Shown: in pieces, positions 1 through 9,305 of the stretch
Numbering within the stretch: position 1 is the stretch's first letter
How the letters are laid out: each line of letters opens with the position of its first letter
Assembly: GCF_010548275.1 (NCBI RefSeq)
Contig: NZ_JAAGLT010000011.1
Coordinates: 62,001 to 126,000 of the forward strand
Source: Streptomyces sp. SID12488
GTDB lineage: Bacteria > Actinomycetota > Actinomycetes > Streptomycetales > Streptomycetaceae
Reading direction: 5' to 3'
DNA length: 64,000 bases
The notes under the pieces: model-generated
The model's input: the letters and a program-made list of their open reading frames with translations, nothing else
What the model was told of the DNA's origin: nothing
Database searches by the model: none
Position numbers and translations under genes: made by a program

Positions 1-324
1 TGCTCCGACGACGCCTTCGACTACTTCCGGGGCTGGTTGATCGTGCAAGGGCGCGAGACCTTCGAGCGCATGATCGCTGATCCCGACGCCCTCGCAGAAC
101 TGCCCGTCGTGCGAGCGTCAGCTGCCGCGGGAAGCGTTCTCGATTGTGAGGACGTGCTCGGTATCGCCTGGACCGCCCACATCACGGCGACCGGCAGGCA
201 ACTCCCTGACGACGCGTTCAGCATCCGATACCCGGAGCTGGACCCCACCTGGAACTTCGAATTCGACGACCGAGGCGAAATGACTCGCCGCCTGCCACGC
301 TTGGCGGTTCTCTATCCGGAGTAG
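1..324 (+). CDS. DUF4240 domain protein, 5' truncated by window edge
   Basis: The frame is open from base 1 and ends at a TAG at 322-324. The first visible residues (CSDDAFDYFRGWLIVQGRE) are the conserved block of DUF4240, a small cytoplasmic family of unknown function common in actinobacteria, where the motif DaFdyFrgWLi marks the middle of the domain. The N-terminal part lies off the window. A TTG at 37 could serve as a start but would cut the domain in half, so I treat the gene as continuing upstream. The remainder matches the usual alpha-helical second half ending with a proline-rich tail. Nothing in the neighbourhood suggests a partner, and the next gene is convergent. Confidence 0.75.
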   Translation, partial: CSDDAFDYFRGWLIVQGRETFERMIADPDALAELPVVRASAAAGSVLDCEDVLGIAWTAHITATGRQLPDDAFSIRYPELDPTWNFEFDDRGEMTRRLPRLAVLYPE

Positions 325-436
325 GCAAGTCCGTGAGCGACGGCTTCGCTGTCGAGTTCGGCCTGTTGACCTGAGTTTTTCTCGCCGGTGGCCGGCCATT
401 CGACGGTGCGCCTGACAGGCGCCCCTCGCGACGAGC

Positions 437-1402
437 TCAAGCCACCAACAACTGCTCCAGCAGACCCGGGAGGCTCCGGCCGAAGCCCGAGGGGAAATCG
501 TGACCCAGCCCGGGGATCGTCTCCAGCGTGACGTCCGCGCCCGCCTCGGCAAGCACCGCGTGAGCGTCGTAAACCTCGGGGGTGACGTCGTCGTCCTGGT
601 CCCCCACCAGAATCCGGCCGCGCACCGCACCCTGCGCGGCCCTCGCGCGCTGTTCCTCGTCTAGGTGCGCCGGTGTGAGGGCAGGACCCACCGCCAGGAA
701 TCCGGAGGGGCGTACTGCCGCGTCGGACAGGGCCCACAGCACAGCCACGCGGGCGCCCGCCGAGAAGCCCGCCGCGAGGAGTGGCAGGGAGGCGTCGGCC
801 TCGTCCAGTTCGGCGAGAGCCGCGGTGATGTCCCGGATGCCGACGCCGATGTCGGGCCAGCTGCGGTAGAGCGGGGTCGACCGCTGGGAGGAGTCGACGG
901 CGACGAGGACGAGCCCCGCGTCAACTGCCGCCGCCCACTGTTCCGCAGCCAGGGCCGCGTCCTGATCGGCGCCGTGCAGGACGACCAGGACACCTCGAGG
1001 GGCAGCGCCTTGTGGCCGTCGTACGACCGGGGGAAGAGGGACTCCAGTGGCCGTCGCGTGCCGGGCCGTGGACTCGCGGAGCAGAGCCGTGAACCCCTCA
1101 AGGTCACGAACGGCGGCCAGGTCGTCGTCATCGACGAGAATCGTGGGACTCCACCAGGCGCCGCCGTCGGCGAGTGCTGTGCGCAGCTCCGCCAGCGCGT
1201 CCTCGGGCCGCCCGGTGAGCGTCAGCAGGCAGGCGGCCAGGTGGGCGGTGTCCGCACGACGCGAGGGGATCCGGGGAGCCGCGTCCTCCACCGCTTTCAG
1301 GGCATCGGCCAATCGGCCTTCGGCGTACAGCCGTGACACCGTCTCGTCGAGTGCGCGGTAGAGCGCTTCCTGGGCCACGCTTGCCTGACCGTTCATCGAC
1401 AC
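437..1402 (-). CDS. alpha/beta hydrolase, putative esterase
   Basis: A cytoplasmic protein of about 320 residues. The C-terminal two thirds are an alpha/beta hydrolase: oxyanion strand VLVVLHGADQD near residue 140, nucleophile elbow GFSAG near 212, a late acidic residue in GDQDDDVTPEVYD near 268, and the catalytic histidine in GLGHDFP near 300. This looks like the phospholipase/carboxylesterase or dienelactone hydrolase branch. The first 100 residues are helical and resemble tetratricopeptide repeats, an unusual N-terminal extension. The substrate cannot be told from sequence. The start is GTG at 1402 or ATG at 1396. Neither has a clear ribosome-binding site, and both sit in the loop of an inverted repeat (1380-1425). 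Confidence 0.8.
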   Translation of the reverse strand: MSMNGQASVAQEALYRALDETVSRLYAEGRLADALKAVEDAAPRIPSRRADTAHLAACLLTLTGRPEDALAELRTALADGGAWWSPTILVDDDDLAAVRDLEGFTALLRESTARHATATGVPLPPVVRRPQGAAPRGVLVVLHGADQDAALAAEQWAAAVDAGLVLVAVDSSQRSTPLYRSWPDIGVGIRDITAALAELDEADASLPLLAAGFSAGARVAVLWALSDAAVRPSGFLAVGPALTPAHLDEEQRARAAQGAVRGRILVGDQDDDVTPEVYDAHAVLAEAGADVTLETIPGLGHDFPSGFGRSLPGLLEQLLVA

Positions 1403-1425
1403 ATCGAATCACAGCGTCAGGCAAG
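1380..1425. promoter_or_regulatory. 10-bp inverted repeat around the hydrolase start codon
   Basis: CTTGCCTGAC at 1380-1389 is repeated exactly as its reverse complement at 1416-1425, with a 26-nt loop that contains both candidate start codons of the hydrolase gene on the minus strand. It could be an operator or an mRNA hairpin limiting translation. The role is inferred. Confidence 0.4.
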
Positions 1426-1577
1426 CGGTCGGCGGGCGAGGACAGGCACCCGCGTTCCCTCGCTTCGGCCCCTCCAGCAGAGGCGACTCGGTCTCGACCG
1501 GTCGGTGAACAGCGGGACGCTACATTCCGGATGGGCTGCTGACCCGTGGCCCACCAACCAGGAAAGGGCAGTTGACC

Positions 1578-2642
1578 ATGGTGCTCAAGGTACGAGGTGT
1601 CGTACTGCCCGAGCGGGAGCAGCGGACCTTCTGGATCGACCGGGGCCGGCTGTGGACCGAGCCGGTCCCGGGGGCGAGTTCGGACGGGGATGCGGAACTG
1701 GTCGTCGACGGGGGCTGGTTGCTGCCCGGCCTCGTCGATGCCCACACCCATCCGGGTGCGGAGGGCGTCGAGGACGCGTTCAGTGACGAGACGCTACGTC
1801 GGCACCTCGCCGATCACCGGGACGCCGGCGTGCTGCTCGTGCGCACGCCGGGGTCCGCCGCCCGTATCCCGGCCTGGGTGGACGACGACCCGGAGCTGCC
1901 GCGAGTTCGCTCGGCCGGGCGCTGGCTGGCCACGCCCGGCCGGTTCTTCCCCGGGTTCGGACGGGACGTGAGCGAGGCCGGCCTGGTGGACGCCGCCGTC
2001 GAGGAGGCCGAGGCGTCCTCGGGGTGGTGCAAGGTCATCGGGGACTGGAAGCACAGCGAGCCTGCGCTGCCGCTGGAGATCCTCACGGCCGTCGTGGAGG
2101 CGGTGCACGCCGTCGGCGGCCGGGTGGCCGCGCACTGCCAGACCGCCGACGGCTGCCGCAACGCCGTGCTGGCCGGGGTCGACAGCCTGGAGCACGGGAT
2201 GCATCTCGACCCCGACCTCATCGACCGGATGGCGGCCCAAGGGACCGCGCTGGTACCGACGTTGAGCGTCTTCGGCGCCGGTGTTGAGCGGCGGCGAGCC
2301 GCCGAGCCGAGCGCTGCCCGGGACTGGTGGCTGGCCGGATGGGAGGGCATGCTGCCCAGCGTCCGGGCGGCGTACGAGGCCGGTGTCACCGTCCTGGCCG
2401 GCACGGACAGCTTCCCGTGCGGCACCGTCGCCTCGGAGGTCGAGTGGCTCGTCCGGGCCGGCCTGCCGACCGAAGCCGCGCTCGGCTCGGCATCATGGTC
2501 GGCCCGCTCCTGGCTCGGCCTGCCCGGCCTGACCGACGGAGCCCCCGCCGACCTCGTCGCCTACGACACCGACCCGACGCGGGACCCCTCCGCGCTGGCC
2601 CACCCGAGCCGAATCATCCTGCGGGGTCGGGTCGTCGTCTGA
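1578..2642 (+). CDS. amidohydrolase family protein
   Basis: About 354 residues with the layout of the metal-dependent amidohydrolase superfamily (imidazolonepropionase-like branch). There is a short N-terminal beta sandwich, then the metal motif VDAHTHPG near residue 57, a second histidine in AHCQTADG near 185, HGMHLD near 205, and the catalytic aspartate in GTDSFPCG near 278. A C-terminal piece (ILRGRVVV) returns to the sandwich. It should hydrolyse a C-N or related bond in the cytoplasm. I place the start at ATG 1578 behind GGAAAGG at 1561; a TTG at 1572 in frame is possible but too close to that site. It is convergent with fbiC. Confidence 0.8.
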   Translation: MVLKVRGVVLPEREQRTFWIDRGRLWTEPVPGASSDGDAELVVDGGWLLPGLVDAHTHPGAEGVEDAFSDETLRRHLADHRDAGVLLVRTPGSAARIPAWVDDDPELPRVRSAGRWLATPGRFFPGFGRDVSEAGLVDAAVEEAEASSGWCKVIGDWKHSEPALPLEILTAVVEAVHAVGGRVAAHCQTADGCRNAVLAGVDSLEHGMHLDPDLIDRMAAQGTALVPTLSVFGAGVERRRAAEPSAARDWWLAGWEGMLPSVRAAYEAGVTVLAGTDSFPCGTVASEVEWLVRAGLPTEAALGSASWSARSWLGLPGLTDGAPADLVAYDTDPTRDPSALAHPSRIILRGRVVV

Positions 2643-2684
2643 CGGACCACGCGGAGGCGGCGGGGTGGGCGCCATCGATCCAGG

Positions 2685-5300
2685 TCACTCCAACACAGGC
2701 AGCAACTCCGGCAGATGCCCGTCCGACAGAGCCGCCGCCCGCTGCCGCTCCTCCGTAACCTCGCCGTAGAGGGTGGTCCGGGGCCTGGCCGGGCGCCCCG
2801 CCGCCTCCGCCACCCCGATCAGGTCCTTCACCGACTTGTACGAGCCGTACGACGACCCCGCCATCCGCGAGATCGTCTCCTCCATGAGCGTGCCGCCCAG
2901 GTCGTTCGCGCCCGAGCGGAGCATCTCCGCCGCGCCCTCCGTGCCCAGCTTGACCCAGCTGGTCTGGATGTTGGGGATGTGGGTGTGCAGCAGAAGGCGG
3001 GCCATGGCGATGACCGCCCGGTTGTCGCGCATCGTCGGGCCGGGGCGCGCGATGCCCGCCAGGTACACCGGGGCGTTGGTGTGGATGAACGGGAGGGTGA
3101 CGAACTCCGTGAAACCGCCCGTCTGTTGCTGGATACGGGCCAGCGTGCGGAAGTGGCCGAGCCAGTGGCGGGGCTGGTCCACGTGGCCGTACATCATCGT
3201 CGAGGACGAGCGGATGCCCAGCTCGTGGGCCGTCGTCACCACCTCGATCCACGTTGCCGTCGGCAGCTTGCCCTTGGTCAGGACCCAGCGGACCTCGTCG
3301 TCGAGGATCTCCGCCGCCGTGCCGGGGATCGTGTCGAGGCCGGCTTCCTTCGCGGCCGTCAGCCACTCGCGGATCGACATCCCGGTGCGGGTCGCGCCGT
3401 TCACCACCTCCATGGGTGAGAAGGCGTGTACGTGCATGCCGGGGACCTTCTCCTTCACCGCGCGCGCGATGTCGAAGTAGGCGGTGCCCGGCAGGTCGGG
3501 GTGGATGCCGCCCTGCATGCAGACCTCGACCGCCCCCACGTCCCAGGCCTGTTGGGCGCGGTCGGCCACCTGGTCCAGGGACAGCGTGTAGGCGTCGGCG
3601 TCCGTGCGGCGCTGCGCGAAGGCGCAGAAACGGCAGCCGGTGTAGCAGACGTTGGTGAAGTTGATGTTCCGGGTGACGATGTAGGTGACGTCGTCCCCGA
3701 CCGCCGACTTCCGTACGTCGTCGGCGACTTGGCACAGCGCGTCCAGTGCCGGGCCGTCCGCGTGGAAGAGGGCCAGCGCCTCGTCGTCGGTGAGCTTCGT
3801 CGGGTCGTCGGCCGCCGTGCGCAGCGCCTGCCGTACGTCCGTGTCGATGCGCTCCGGCACCATTCCGGGAGCCGCCGCCTCCCGCAGGGCGCCCCAGTCG
3901 CCGTACACCTCGTCGAAGTCGTCGCGCCGGTCGGACGTACGGCCGTCGGTGTCGATCGTGGTGTGCAGGTCAGTGCGGCCGGACGACACGAACGCCTCCT
4001 CCGGCTCCTGCCAGGGGTGCCCCTCGACGACGGCGTCCTCGCGCGCGAGGCCCGTCTCGGGGTCGGCCAGGGCCCGTACGTGCGGGAGCAGCCGCGGGTC
4101 GAGCCAAGGCTCGCCGCGTTGCACGAACTCCGGGTAGACGCAGAGGCGTTCGCGCATCGTGAAGCCGACTGCCGCTGATTTGGCGGCGAGTTCGTCGATC
4201 TGGGGCCAGGGGCGTTCCGGGTTGACGTGGTCGATGGTGAGCGGGGAGACCCCGCCCCAGTCGTCGATACCGGCGCCGATCAGCCGCTCGTACTCGGAGT
4301 CGACGAGGTTGGGCGGGGCCTGGAGGCAGGCGCTCGGGCCCATGATGTGGCGCGCCACCGCCACAGTCGCGACGAGTTCGTCCAGTTCCGCATCCGGCAT
4401 TCCGCGCATCGCGGTGTCCGGCTTGGCGCGGAAGTTCTGGATGATCAACTCCTGGATGGAGTGGTAGGCACGGGAGACGCGACGGAGTGCGAAGAGCGAC
4501 TCCGCCCGCTCCTCGTACGTCTCGCCGATCCCGATCAGGAGGCCCGAGGTGAAGGGGACGGACGACCGGCCCGCGTCCTCCAGCACCCTCAGCCGTACGG
4601 CGGGTTCCTTGTCCGGGGAGCCGTAGTGCGGGCCGCCCGGCTCGGACCACAGGCGGGTCGCGGTCGTCTCCAGCATCATGCCCATGGAGGGAGCGACGGG
4701 CTTCAGACGCTGGAAGTCCGTCCACGACATCACGCCCGGGTTGAGGTGGGGCAGCAGGCCCGTCTCCTCCAGGATGCGGATCGAGATGGCGCGGACGTAC
4801 GCGATCGTGTCGTCGTAGCCGTGCGCGTCGAGCCACTCGCGCGCCTCCGGCCAGCGGTCCTCGGGCTTGTCGCCGAGGGTGATCAGCGCTTCCTTGCAGC
4901 CCAGGGCGGCACCGCGCCGGGCGATGTCGAGAACCTCGTCCGGGGACATGAACATGCCGTGCCCGGCCCGGCGGAGCTTGCCCGGGACGGTCACGAAGGT
5001 GCAGTAGTGACATTTGTCCCGACAGAGCCGGGTCAGTGGGATGAAGACGCTCTTCGAGTACGTGATGACGCCGGGTCGGCCGGCGGCCTCCAGGCCGGCG
5101 TCCCGGACGCGGGCCGCGGACGCGGTGAGGTCGTCGAGAGCCTCGCCGCGGGCCTGGAGCAGCACCGCGGCCTCGCCGGCGTCGAGGGCGACACCGTCCC
5201 GGGCGCGTTTGAGGGCGCGACGCATGGAGTTCTCGGTCGGGCCGGTGGCGCCGCCGGGGCGCTCGGTGGGGCCGGTTCCGGAGGTCTCGGGAGTCGTCAT
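2685..5300 (-). CDS. fbiC: FO synthase FbiC (CofG/CofH fusion)
   Basis: 871 residues, the length of the fused actinobacterial FbiC. It joins two radical-SAM halves: a CofG-like half with the cluster motif CRDKCHYC near residues 92-99 and a CofH-like half with CYTGCRFC near 548-555. The enzyme makes FO (7,8-didemethyl-8-hydroxy-5-deazariboflavin), the chromophore of coenzyme F420, from tyrosine and a flavin precursor in the cytoplasm, using two [4Fe-4S] clusters and SAM. Both halves look intact. The window also holds an F420-type luciferase-like enzyme immediately downstream on the same strand direction (5473-6324) and a Ddn-like protein (11371), so local supply and use of F420 are consistent. 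The ribosome-binding site is weak. Confidence 0.95.
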   Translation of the reverse strand: MTTPETSGTGPTERPGGATGPTENSMRRALKRARDGVALDAGEAAVLLQARGEALDDLTASAARVRDAGLEAAGRPGVITYSKSVFIPLTRLCRDKCHYCTFVTVPGKLRRAGHGMFMSPDEVLDIARRGAALGCKEALITLGDKPEDRWPEAREWLDAHGYDDTIAYVRAISIRILEETGLLPHLNPGVMSWTDFQRLKPVAPSMGMMLETTATRLWSEPGGPHYGSPDKEPAVRLRVLEDAGRSSVPFTSGLLIGIGETYEERAESLFALRRVSRAYHSIQELIIQNFRAKPDTAMRGMPDAELDELVATVAVARHIMGPSACLQAPPNLVDSEYERLIGAGIDDWGGVSPLTIDHVNPERPWPQIDELAAKSAAVGFTMRERLCVYPEFVQRGEPWLDPRLLPHVRALADPETGLAREDAVVEGHPWQEPEEAFVSSGRTDLHTTIDTDGRTSDRRDDFDEVYGDWGALREAAAPGMVPERIDTDVRQALRTAADDPTKLTDDEALALFHADGPALDALCQVADDVRKSAVGDDVTYIVTRNINFTNVCYTGCRFCAFAQRRTDADAYTLSLDQVADRAQQAWDVGAVEVCMQGGIHPDLPGTAYFDIARAVKEKVPGMHVHAFSPMEVVNGATRTGMSIREWLTAAKEAGLDTIPGTAAEILDDEVRWVLTKGKLPTATWIEVVTTAHELGIRSSSTMMYGHVDQPRHWLGHFRTLARIQQQTGGFTEFVTLPFIHTNAPVYLAGIARPGPTMRDNRAVIAMARLLLHTHIPNIQTSWVKLGTEGAAEMLRSGANDLGGTLMEETISRMAGSSYGSYKSVKDLIGVAEAAGRPARPRTTLYGEVTEERQRAAALSDGHLPELLPVLE

Positions 5301-5472
5301 CCGTCGAGCATACGATCGATGCGATCAGGTCCCGCAGGGACCGCCCTGTCCGTTCGGGCAGCCGAACGTTACAGGGCGGCACTGGCGGCCATCACCTGCG
5401 GAGCCCCCGCGCAGCTCTCGCGCGCAGCCCGTCCAGCCTGGGCGATCCGCGGAACCCGCGCGGTTTGCCGGA

Positions 5473-6324
5473 CTACAGGTACTCCGCGTACCCGTCCAGC
5501 AGGCCCAGCACCTCGGCCTCCCCGGCCGGCGGCAGCTGCACCACGGCCTCCTCGATGCCCAGCTCGGCGTAGTGGGCGAGCTTGCCCGGGGTGGGCTGGA
5601 CGGCGTACGGGACGACCTGGAGGGCGGCCGGGTCGCGGCCCGCGTCCGCCCACACCGACCGCAGGACGGGCAGCGACTCGGACAGGCCGCGCCCGCCGAT
5701 CGGCAGCCAGCCGTCGGCGTACTCGCTGATGTGGGCGAACAGTTTCGGCCCCGCCGAGCCACCGATGAGGGTGCGCGGGCCGGTCACCGGCCCGCGCGGC
5801 TTCTGGACCGGCTTGGGGTACGCGGTACTCGCCCGAACACTCCCGAACTCGCCCTCGTACGCGGTCGGTTCGTCCGCCCACAGGGCACGCATCAGCGCCA
5901 CCCGGTCCCGGGTCAGCTCGCGCCGCGTACGCCATTCCACACCGTGGTCGGCGGCCTCCTCGACGTTCCAGCCGTAGCCGAGGCCGAGGGTGAACCGTCC
6001 GCCGGAGAGGTGGTCGAGGGTCGCGATCTGCTTGGCGAGGTCGATCGGGTCGTGCTGGGCGACGAGCGTGATGCCCGTGCCGAGGGCGAGCCGCTCGGTG
6101 ACGGCGGCGGCCTGGCCGAGCGCGACGAAGGGGTCGAGCGTACGGCCGTACTCGGGCGGCAGGTCGCCGCCCGCCGGGTACGGGGTGGTCCGCTCGACCG
6201 GTATGTGTGTGTGCTCGGGCAGATACAGCCCGGCGAACCCGCGCTGTTCCAGCTCACGGGCGAGTCGGGTCGGGGTGATCGTCTCGTCGGTGAGGAAGAT
6301 CGTGACGGCTAGGCGCATGCCCAT
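5473..6324 (-). CDS. LLM-class F420-dependent oxidoreductase
   Basis: 283 residues of a luciferase-like TIM barrel. Recognisable blocks are GLYLPEHTHIP near residue 31, LGTGITLVAQHDPI near 80, the family block TLDHLSGGRFTLGLGYGWN near 102-120, IGGSAGPKLF near 185 and EYADGWLPIGG near 200. This arrangement is typical of F420-dependent oxidoreductases of the TIGR03619-like group, which move hydride between F420H2 and an organic substrate in the cytoplasm. The substrate is unknown. It lies upstream of fbiC on the same strand, 172 bp away, so the two might be cotranscribed. The start is ATG 6324 or ATG 6318, both without a strong ribosome-binding site. A perfect palindrome lies at 6357-6368. Confidence 0.85.
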   Translation of the reverse strand: MGMRLAVTIFLTDETITPTRLARELEQRGFAGLYLPEHTHIPVERTTPYPAGGDLPPEYGRTLDPFVALGQAAAVTERLALGTGITLVAQHDPIDLAKQIATLDHLSGGRFTLGLGYGWNVEEAADHGVEWRTRRELTRDRVALMRALWADEPTAYEGEFGSVRASTAYPKPVQKPRGPVTGPRTLIGGSAGPKLFAHISEYADGWLPIGGRGLSESLPVLRSVWADAGRDPAALQVVPYAVQPTPGKLAHYAELGIEEAVVQLPPAGEAEVLGLLDGYAEYL

Positions 6325-6356
6325 ATCTGTACCGGGCGGTGTCCCGTCTGTCCATA

Positions 6357-6368
6357 CCGACCGGTCGG
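6357..6368. promoter_or_regulatory. perfect palindrome CCGACCGGTCGG, TetR-like operator
   Basis: A 12-bp perfect palindrome 33 bp upstream of the luciferase-like gene (start 6324). Its form is that of many TetR-family operators. No regulator gene is adjacent, so the binding protein is unknown. Confidence 0.45.
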
Positions 6369-6535
6369 CATTGGTCGAACATCACTCGGGGCACGCTGTC
6401 TTGGCACGGCGATCCCCCTGTCTTGTACGGGAGTTCACTCCCGGGCACGAGAGTGGCTATGAAAGTGGTACGCGCCACCACAGCACCGGTCACTGCGTCA
6501 CCCACGTCACACCCCGACCCCCTGGGAGCGGCAGC

Positions 6536-8122
6536 ATGTGCGAAGACGACCACGGAACCGGCACGGAACCCGGCACCGGAAGCAGCCTGGCCAGACGCGC
6601 CCTGTTCGCGACGGGAGCCGCCGCCGCGCTTACGTTGGGAAGCGTGACCTTCTCCCACGGCACCCCGGCCGAGGCCGCCGACAACAGTGCTGGCAGTACC
6701 GGCGATACCGGCCGCGCAGAGACGAGGACGGTACGGGGCACGCTGCCCACCGGCTCCCCCGACTTCGTCTATCTGCCCGTCGAAATCCCGCACGGTGTAC
6801 GGGAGTTGAGGGTCTCGTACAGCTACGACCGCCCGTCCGTACCGGCCGGCACCGCGGGCAACGCGCTCGACATCGGGGTCTTCGACCAGCGCGGCACCGA
6901 ACTGGGCGGGAAGGGCTTCCGGGGCTGGTCGGGCGGGGCCCGCACGGAGTTCTTCGTCCGCGCGGACGACGCCACGCCCGGCTACATCCCCGGCCCGGTG
7001 AAGGCGGGCACCTGGCACATCGCGCTGGGCCCCTACACGGTCTCCCCGCAGGGCCTCGCCTACGAGATCACCATCACGCTGACCTACGGCGACCCCGGCG
7101 ACGTCGCCGACCCGGTCTACCCGCCGGAGCGGGCGAAGGGGCGGGGCCGGGCCTGGTACCGGGGCGACTGCCACCTCCACACCTGGTACTCGGACGGCCG
7201 CCGCACCCCGGCCGAGATCGCGGCCCTCGCGCGGGCGGCGGGCCTGGACTTCATCAACAGCTCGGACCACAACACCCACTCATCACACGCCCATTGGGCC
7301 TCGGAGGCAGGCGACGACCTCCTCATCATGGTGGGCGAGGAGGTGACGACCCGCAACGGTCACGTGGTCGCGCTCGGGACCGATCCGGGGACGTTCGTCG
7401 ACTGGCGCTACCGGGCCCGTGACAACCGCTTCGGCAAGTACGCGCGCCAGATCCGCCGCGCCGGCGGCCTGGTCGTCCCGGCCCACCCGCACGCCACCTG
7501 CGTCGGCTGCAACTGGAAGTTCGGCTTCAACGACGTGGACGCGGTGGAGGTGTGGAACGGCGCCTACTCGCCCGAGGACGAGGTGGCGCTCGCGGACTGG
7601 GACGGCATGCTGGTGGCGTCCGTGCGGGAGGGTGCCTCGGGCGGGCGCGGATGGATTCCGGCCATGGGCAACAGCGACGCCCACCGCGACCCCGACCCGG
7701 TGGGCGTCCCGCAGACGGTCGTCCTGGCCGACGACCTGACCCGGGAGGCCATCCAGGCGGGCCTGAAGGCAGGCCGCTCCTACGTCGCCGAGTCCAAGTC
7801 GGTCTCCCTCACCTTCACGGCGTCCGGCCCGAAGGGCGAACACGCGGACATCGGGGGCCGGTTGAGGGTGTCGAAAGACGCCCCGGTGACGATCCGCCTG
7901 GAGGTGTCGGGCGCCCCGCGCTGCACGGTCCGCTTCGTCACGGACCAGGGCGTGCTGTTCACAAGCGGGGTCCTGCCGGTGGCGGGCGCGGGTGTCGTGG
8001 AGTGGCGTACGACGGCTCAGTACGCGGCGTACGTCCGGGCGGAGGTGCGGCACGAGGCCGTACTCGCGCCGATGCCTGGGGCGCTGGCCGCGTTCACGAA
8101 CCCGATCTTCCTCGGGAGGTAG
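6536..8122 (+). CDS. exported CehA/McbA-like PHP-domain metallohydrolase
   Basis: 528 residues. The N-terminus has a Tat-type signal (SLARRALFATG, then an alanine-rich hydrophobic stretch ending near AEAAD), predicting export of a folded metalloprotein. A beta-rich region follows, then a PHP domain with metal ligands GDCHLHTWYSDG near residue 215, SSDHNTH near 245, HPHATCVGC near 318 and GNSDAH near 380. This is the CehA/McbA family, hydrolases that include aryl esterases and phosphodiesterases. The start is ATG 6536 behind GGGAG at 6524; earlier in-frame codons lack a site. The gene stands alone between a divergent luciferase-like gene and a DinB-like gene. Confidence 0.85.
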   Translation: MCEDDHGTGTEPGTGSSLARRALFATGAAAALTLGSVTFSHGTPAEAADNSAGSTGDTGRAETRTVRGTLPTGSPDFVYLPVEIPHGVRELRVSYSYDRPSVPAGTAGNALDIGVFDQRGTELGGKGFRGWSGGARTEFFVRADDATPGYIPGPVKAGTWHIALGPYTVSPQGLAYEITITLTYGDPGDVADPVYPPERAKGRGRAWYRGDCHLHTWYSDGRRTPAEIAALARAAGLDFINSSDHNTHSSHAHWASEAGDDLLIMVGEEVTTRNGHVVALGTDPGTFVDWRYRARDNRFGKYARQIRRAGGLVVPAHPHATCVGCNWKFGFNDVDAVEVWNGAYSPEDEVALADWDGMLVASVREGASGGRGWIPAMGNSDAHRDPDPVGVPQTVVLADDLTREAIQAGLKAGRSYVAESKSVSLTFTASGPKGEHADIGGRLRVSKDAPVTIRLEVSGAPRCTVRFVTDQGVLFTSGVLPVAGAGVVEWRTTAQYAAYVRAEVRHEAVLAPMPGALAAFTNPIFLGR

Positions 8123-8216
8123 CAGGGTGCCCTCCGTGACGGCCCGACGGTTGGGCCGATGGCTGTGCCGAACCACGAACGGTTGCCGTTGATGTTGCCG
8201 TTGATACGGTCCGGCC

Positions 8217-8906
8217 ATGGCTGAAACACAGGACTCACCGGACTCACGGGGCACGCAAGGCGCGCAGGGCACTACCGTCACAGCGGACGACGTCGACCAC
8301 GCCGTGCGCTCGGCGGTCAGTGCCCTGCGCGGGGCACAGGACGCCGACTGGGGCGTGGGCGCGGGTTCACTGGAGTGGGACTGCTGGGAGACCGTCGAGC
8401 ACCTGGCCGACGACCTGTTCTCGTACGCCGCCCAACTGGGCCCGGAGAACCCACCGTTGGACACGCACGTCCCGTTCGTATGGAGCCGGAGGAAGCCGGG
8501 TGGCCCGGCGAACGTCATCTTCGCGGACCGCGAGGCGGGACCGGCCGGCCTGCTCCAGGTGCTGGAGGCGAGCGGCGCCCTGCTGACGGCGATCGTGCGG
8601 ACCAAGGAACCGACGGCCAGATCGCACCACATCTTCGGCGCCGCCGATCCCGAGGGCTTCGCCGCCATGGGCATCCTGGAGACCCTGGTGCACACGCACG
8701 ACGTCACCGAGGGCCTGGGCATCGAATGGACACCCGACCCAGGCCTGTGCGACCGCGTACTGCGCCGCCTCTTCCCCGACGCCCCGACCGACACCGAACG
8801 CTGGCCCACCCTCCTGTGGGCCACCGGCCGAGCAGAACTCCCCGACCGACCGCGCCTCACGAAGTGGCGCTGGTACGGGGCACCCCGTACACCCGAGAGC
8901 GCGTAG
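8217..8906 (+). CDS. DinB/maleylpyruvate isomerase-like (MDMPI) domain protein
   Basis: 229 residues, cytoplasmic, no signal. Residues 25-185 resemble the DinB/MDMPI four-helix bundle: WDCWETVEHLADDLFSYA near 60 and the paired histidines of LVHTHDVTEGLG near 165. Proteins with this fold often use a metal and a low-molecular-weight thiol (mycothiol in actinobacteria). The C-terminal part (LLWATGRAELPDRPRL) matches the usual extension in Streptomyces paralogues. Substrate and role are unknown. A proline/glutamine-poor N-terminal tail of about 20 residues is probably disordered. It is a single gene with the next intact gene 700 bp away across a relic zone. Confidence 0.7.
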   Translation: MAETQDSPDSRGTQGAQGTTVTADDVDHAVRSAVSALRGAQDADWGVGAGSLEWDCWETVEHLADDLFSYAAQLGPENPPLDTHVPFVWSRRKPGGPANVIFADREAGPAGLLQVLEASGALLTAIVRTKEPTARSHHIFGAADPEGFAAMGILETLVHTHDVTEGLGIEWTPDPGLCDRVLRRLFPDAPTDTERWPTLLWATGRAELPDRPRLTKWRWYGAPRTPESA

Positions 8907-8955
8907 GAAACGGATACCGGGTCAACTCACGCCCCCTGAAGGAGTCTCCGCAGGG

Positions 8956-8974
8956 CCAGGCCAGGCCAGGCCAG
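8956..8974. repeat. CCAGG tandem repeat
   Basis: Three full copies and one partial copy of the 5-mer CCAGG lie 50 bp after the DinB-like gene, at the edge of the transposase relic. Confidence 0.6.
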
Positions 8975-9020
8975 TAGGACTCAATCAGCTTTGGGTGTAG
9001 CTCTCCTGCAGTGAGATCGT

Positions 9021-9305
9021 TCAGGCCGTCAGGCGGTAATCGGCCTGGTCGAGGCGGGGATAGAGACGTGTGTGTTCCTGACGCACGTGACAGCGCCAGT
9101 AGGCGGTGAAGTCGCCGTTGCTGATGATCGCGCGGAGTTGGAGGCGGGCTTCGGCTCCGGGGACGCTCCAGCGGCTGCCGGTGATCGCGAGGCGGTCGGC
9201 GACCAGATGCCTGGCCGCGCCCTCGATCACACCGCTGCCGATCGGCCGGCCCCGGGCGAGCGCCTGGTCGTAGCGGAGGAAGTCGCGGGCTTGGTGCGTT
9301 TGGAT
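9021..9305 (-). pseudogene. ISKra4-family transposase, C-terminal fragment
   Basis: The last about 95 residues of a transposase, ending at a TGA at 9021. The blocks FLRYDQALARGRPIGSGVIE, ARHLVADRLAITGSRW and LRAIISNGDFTAYW are the signature of the ISKra4 family C-terminus, where the usual form is GviEGacrHlvkDRm..tGarW followed by a SNGDFdaYW block. The catalytic core and everything N-terminal to it are missing. The open frame runs on upstream, but into an unrelated membrane-protein sequence, so this is a recombined relic rather than a gene. No terminal inverted repeats are visible. Confidence 0.75.
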
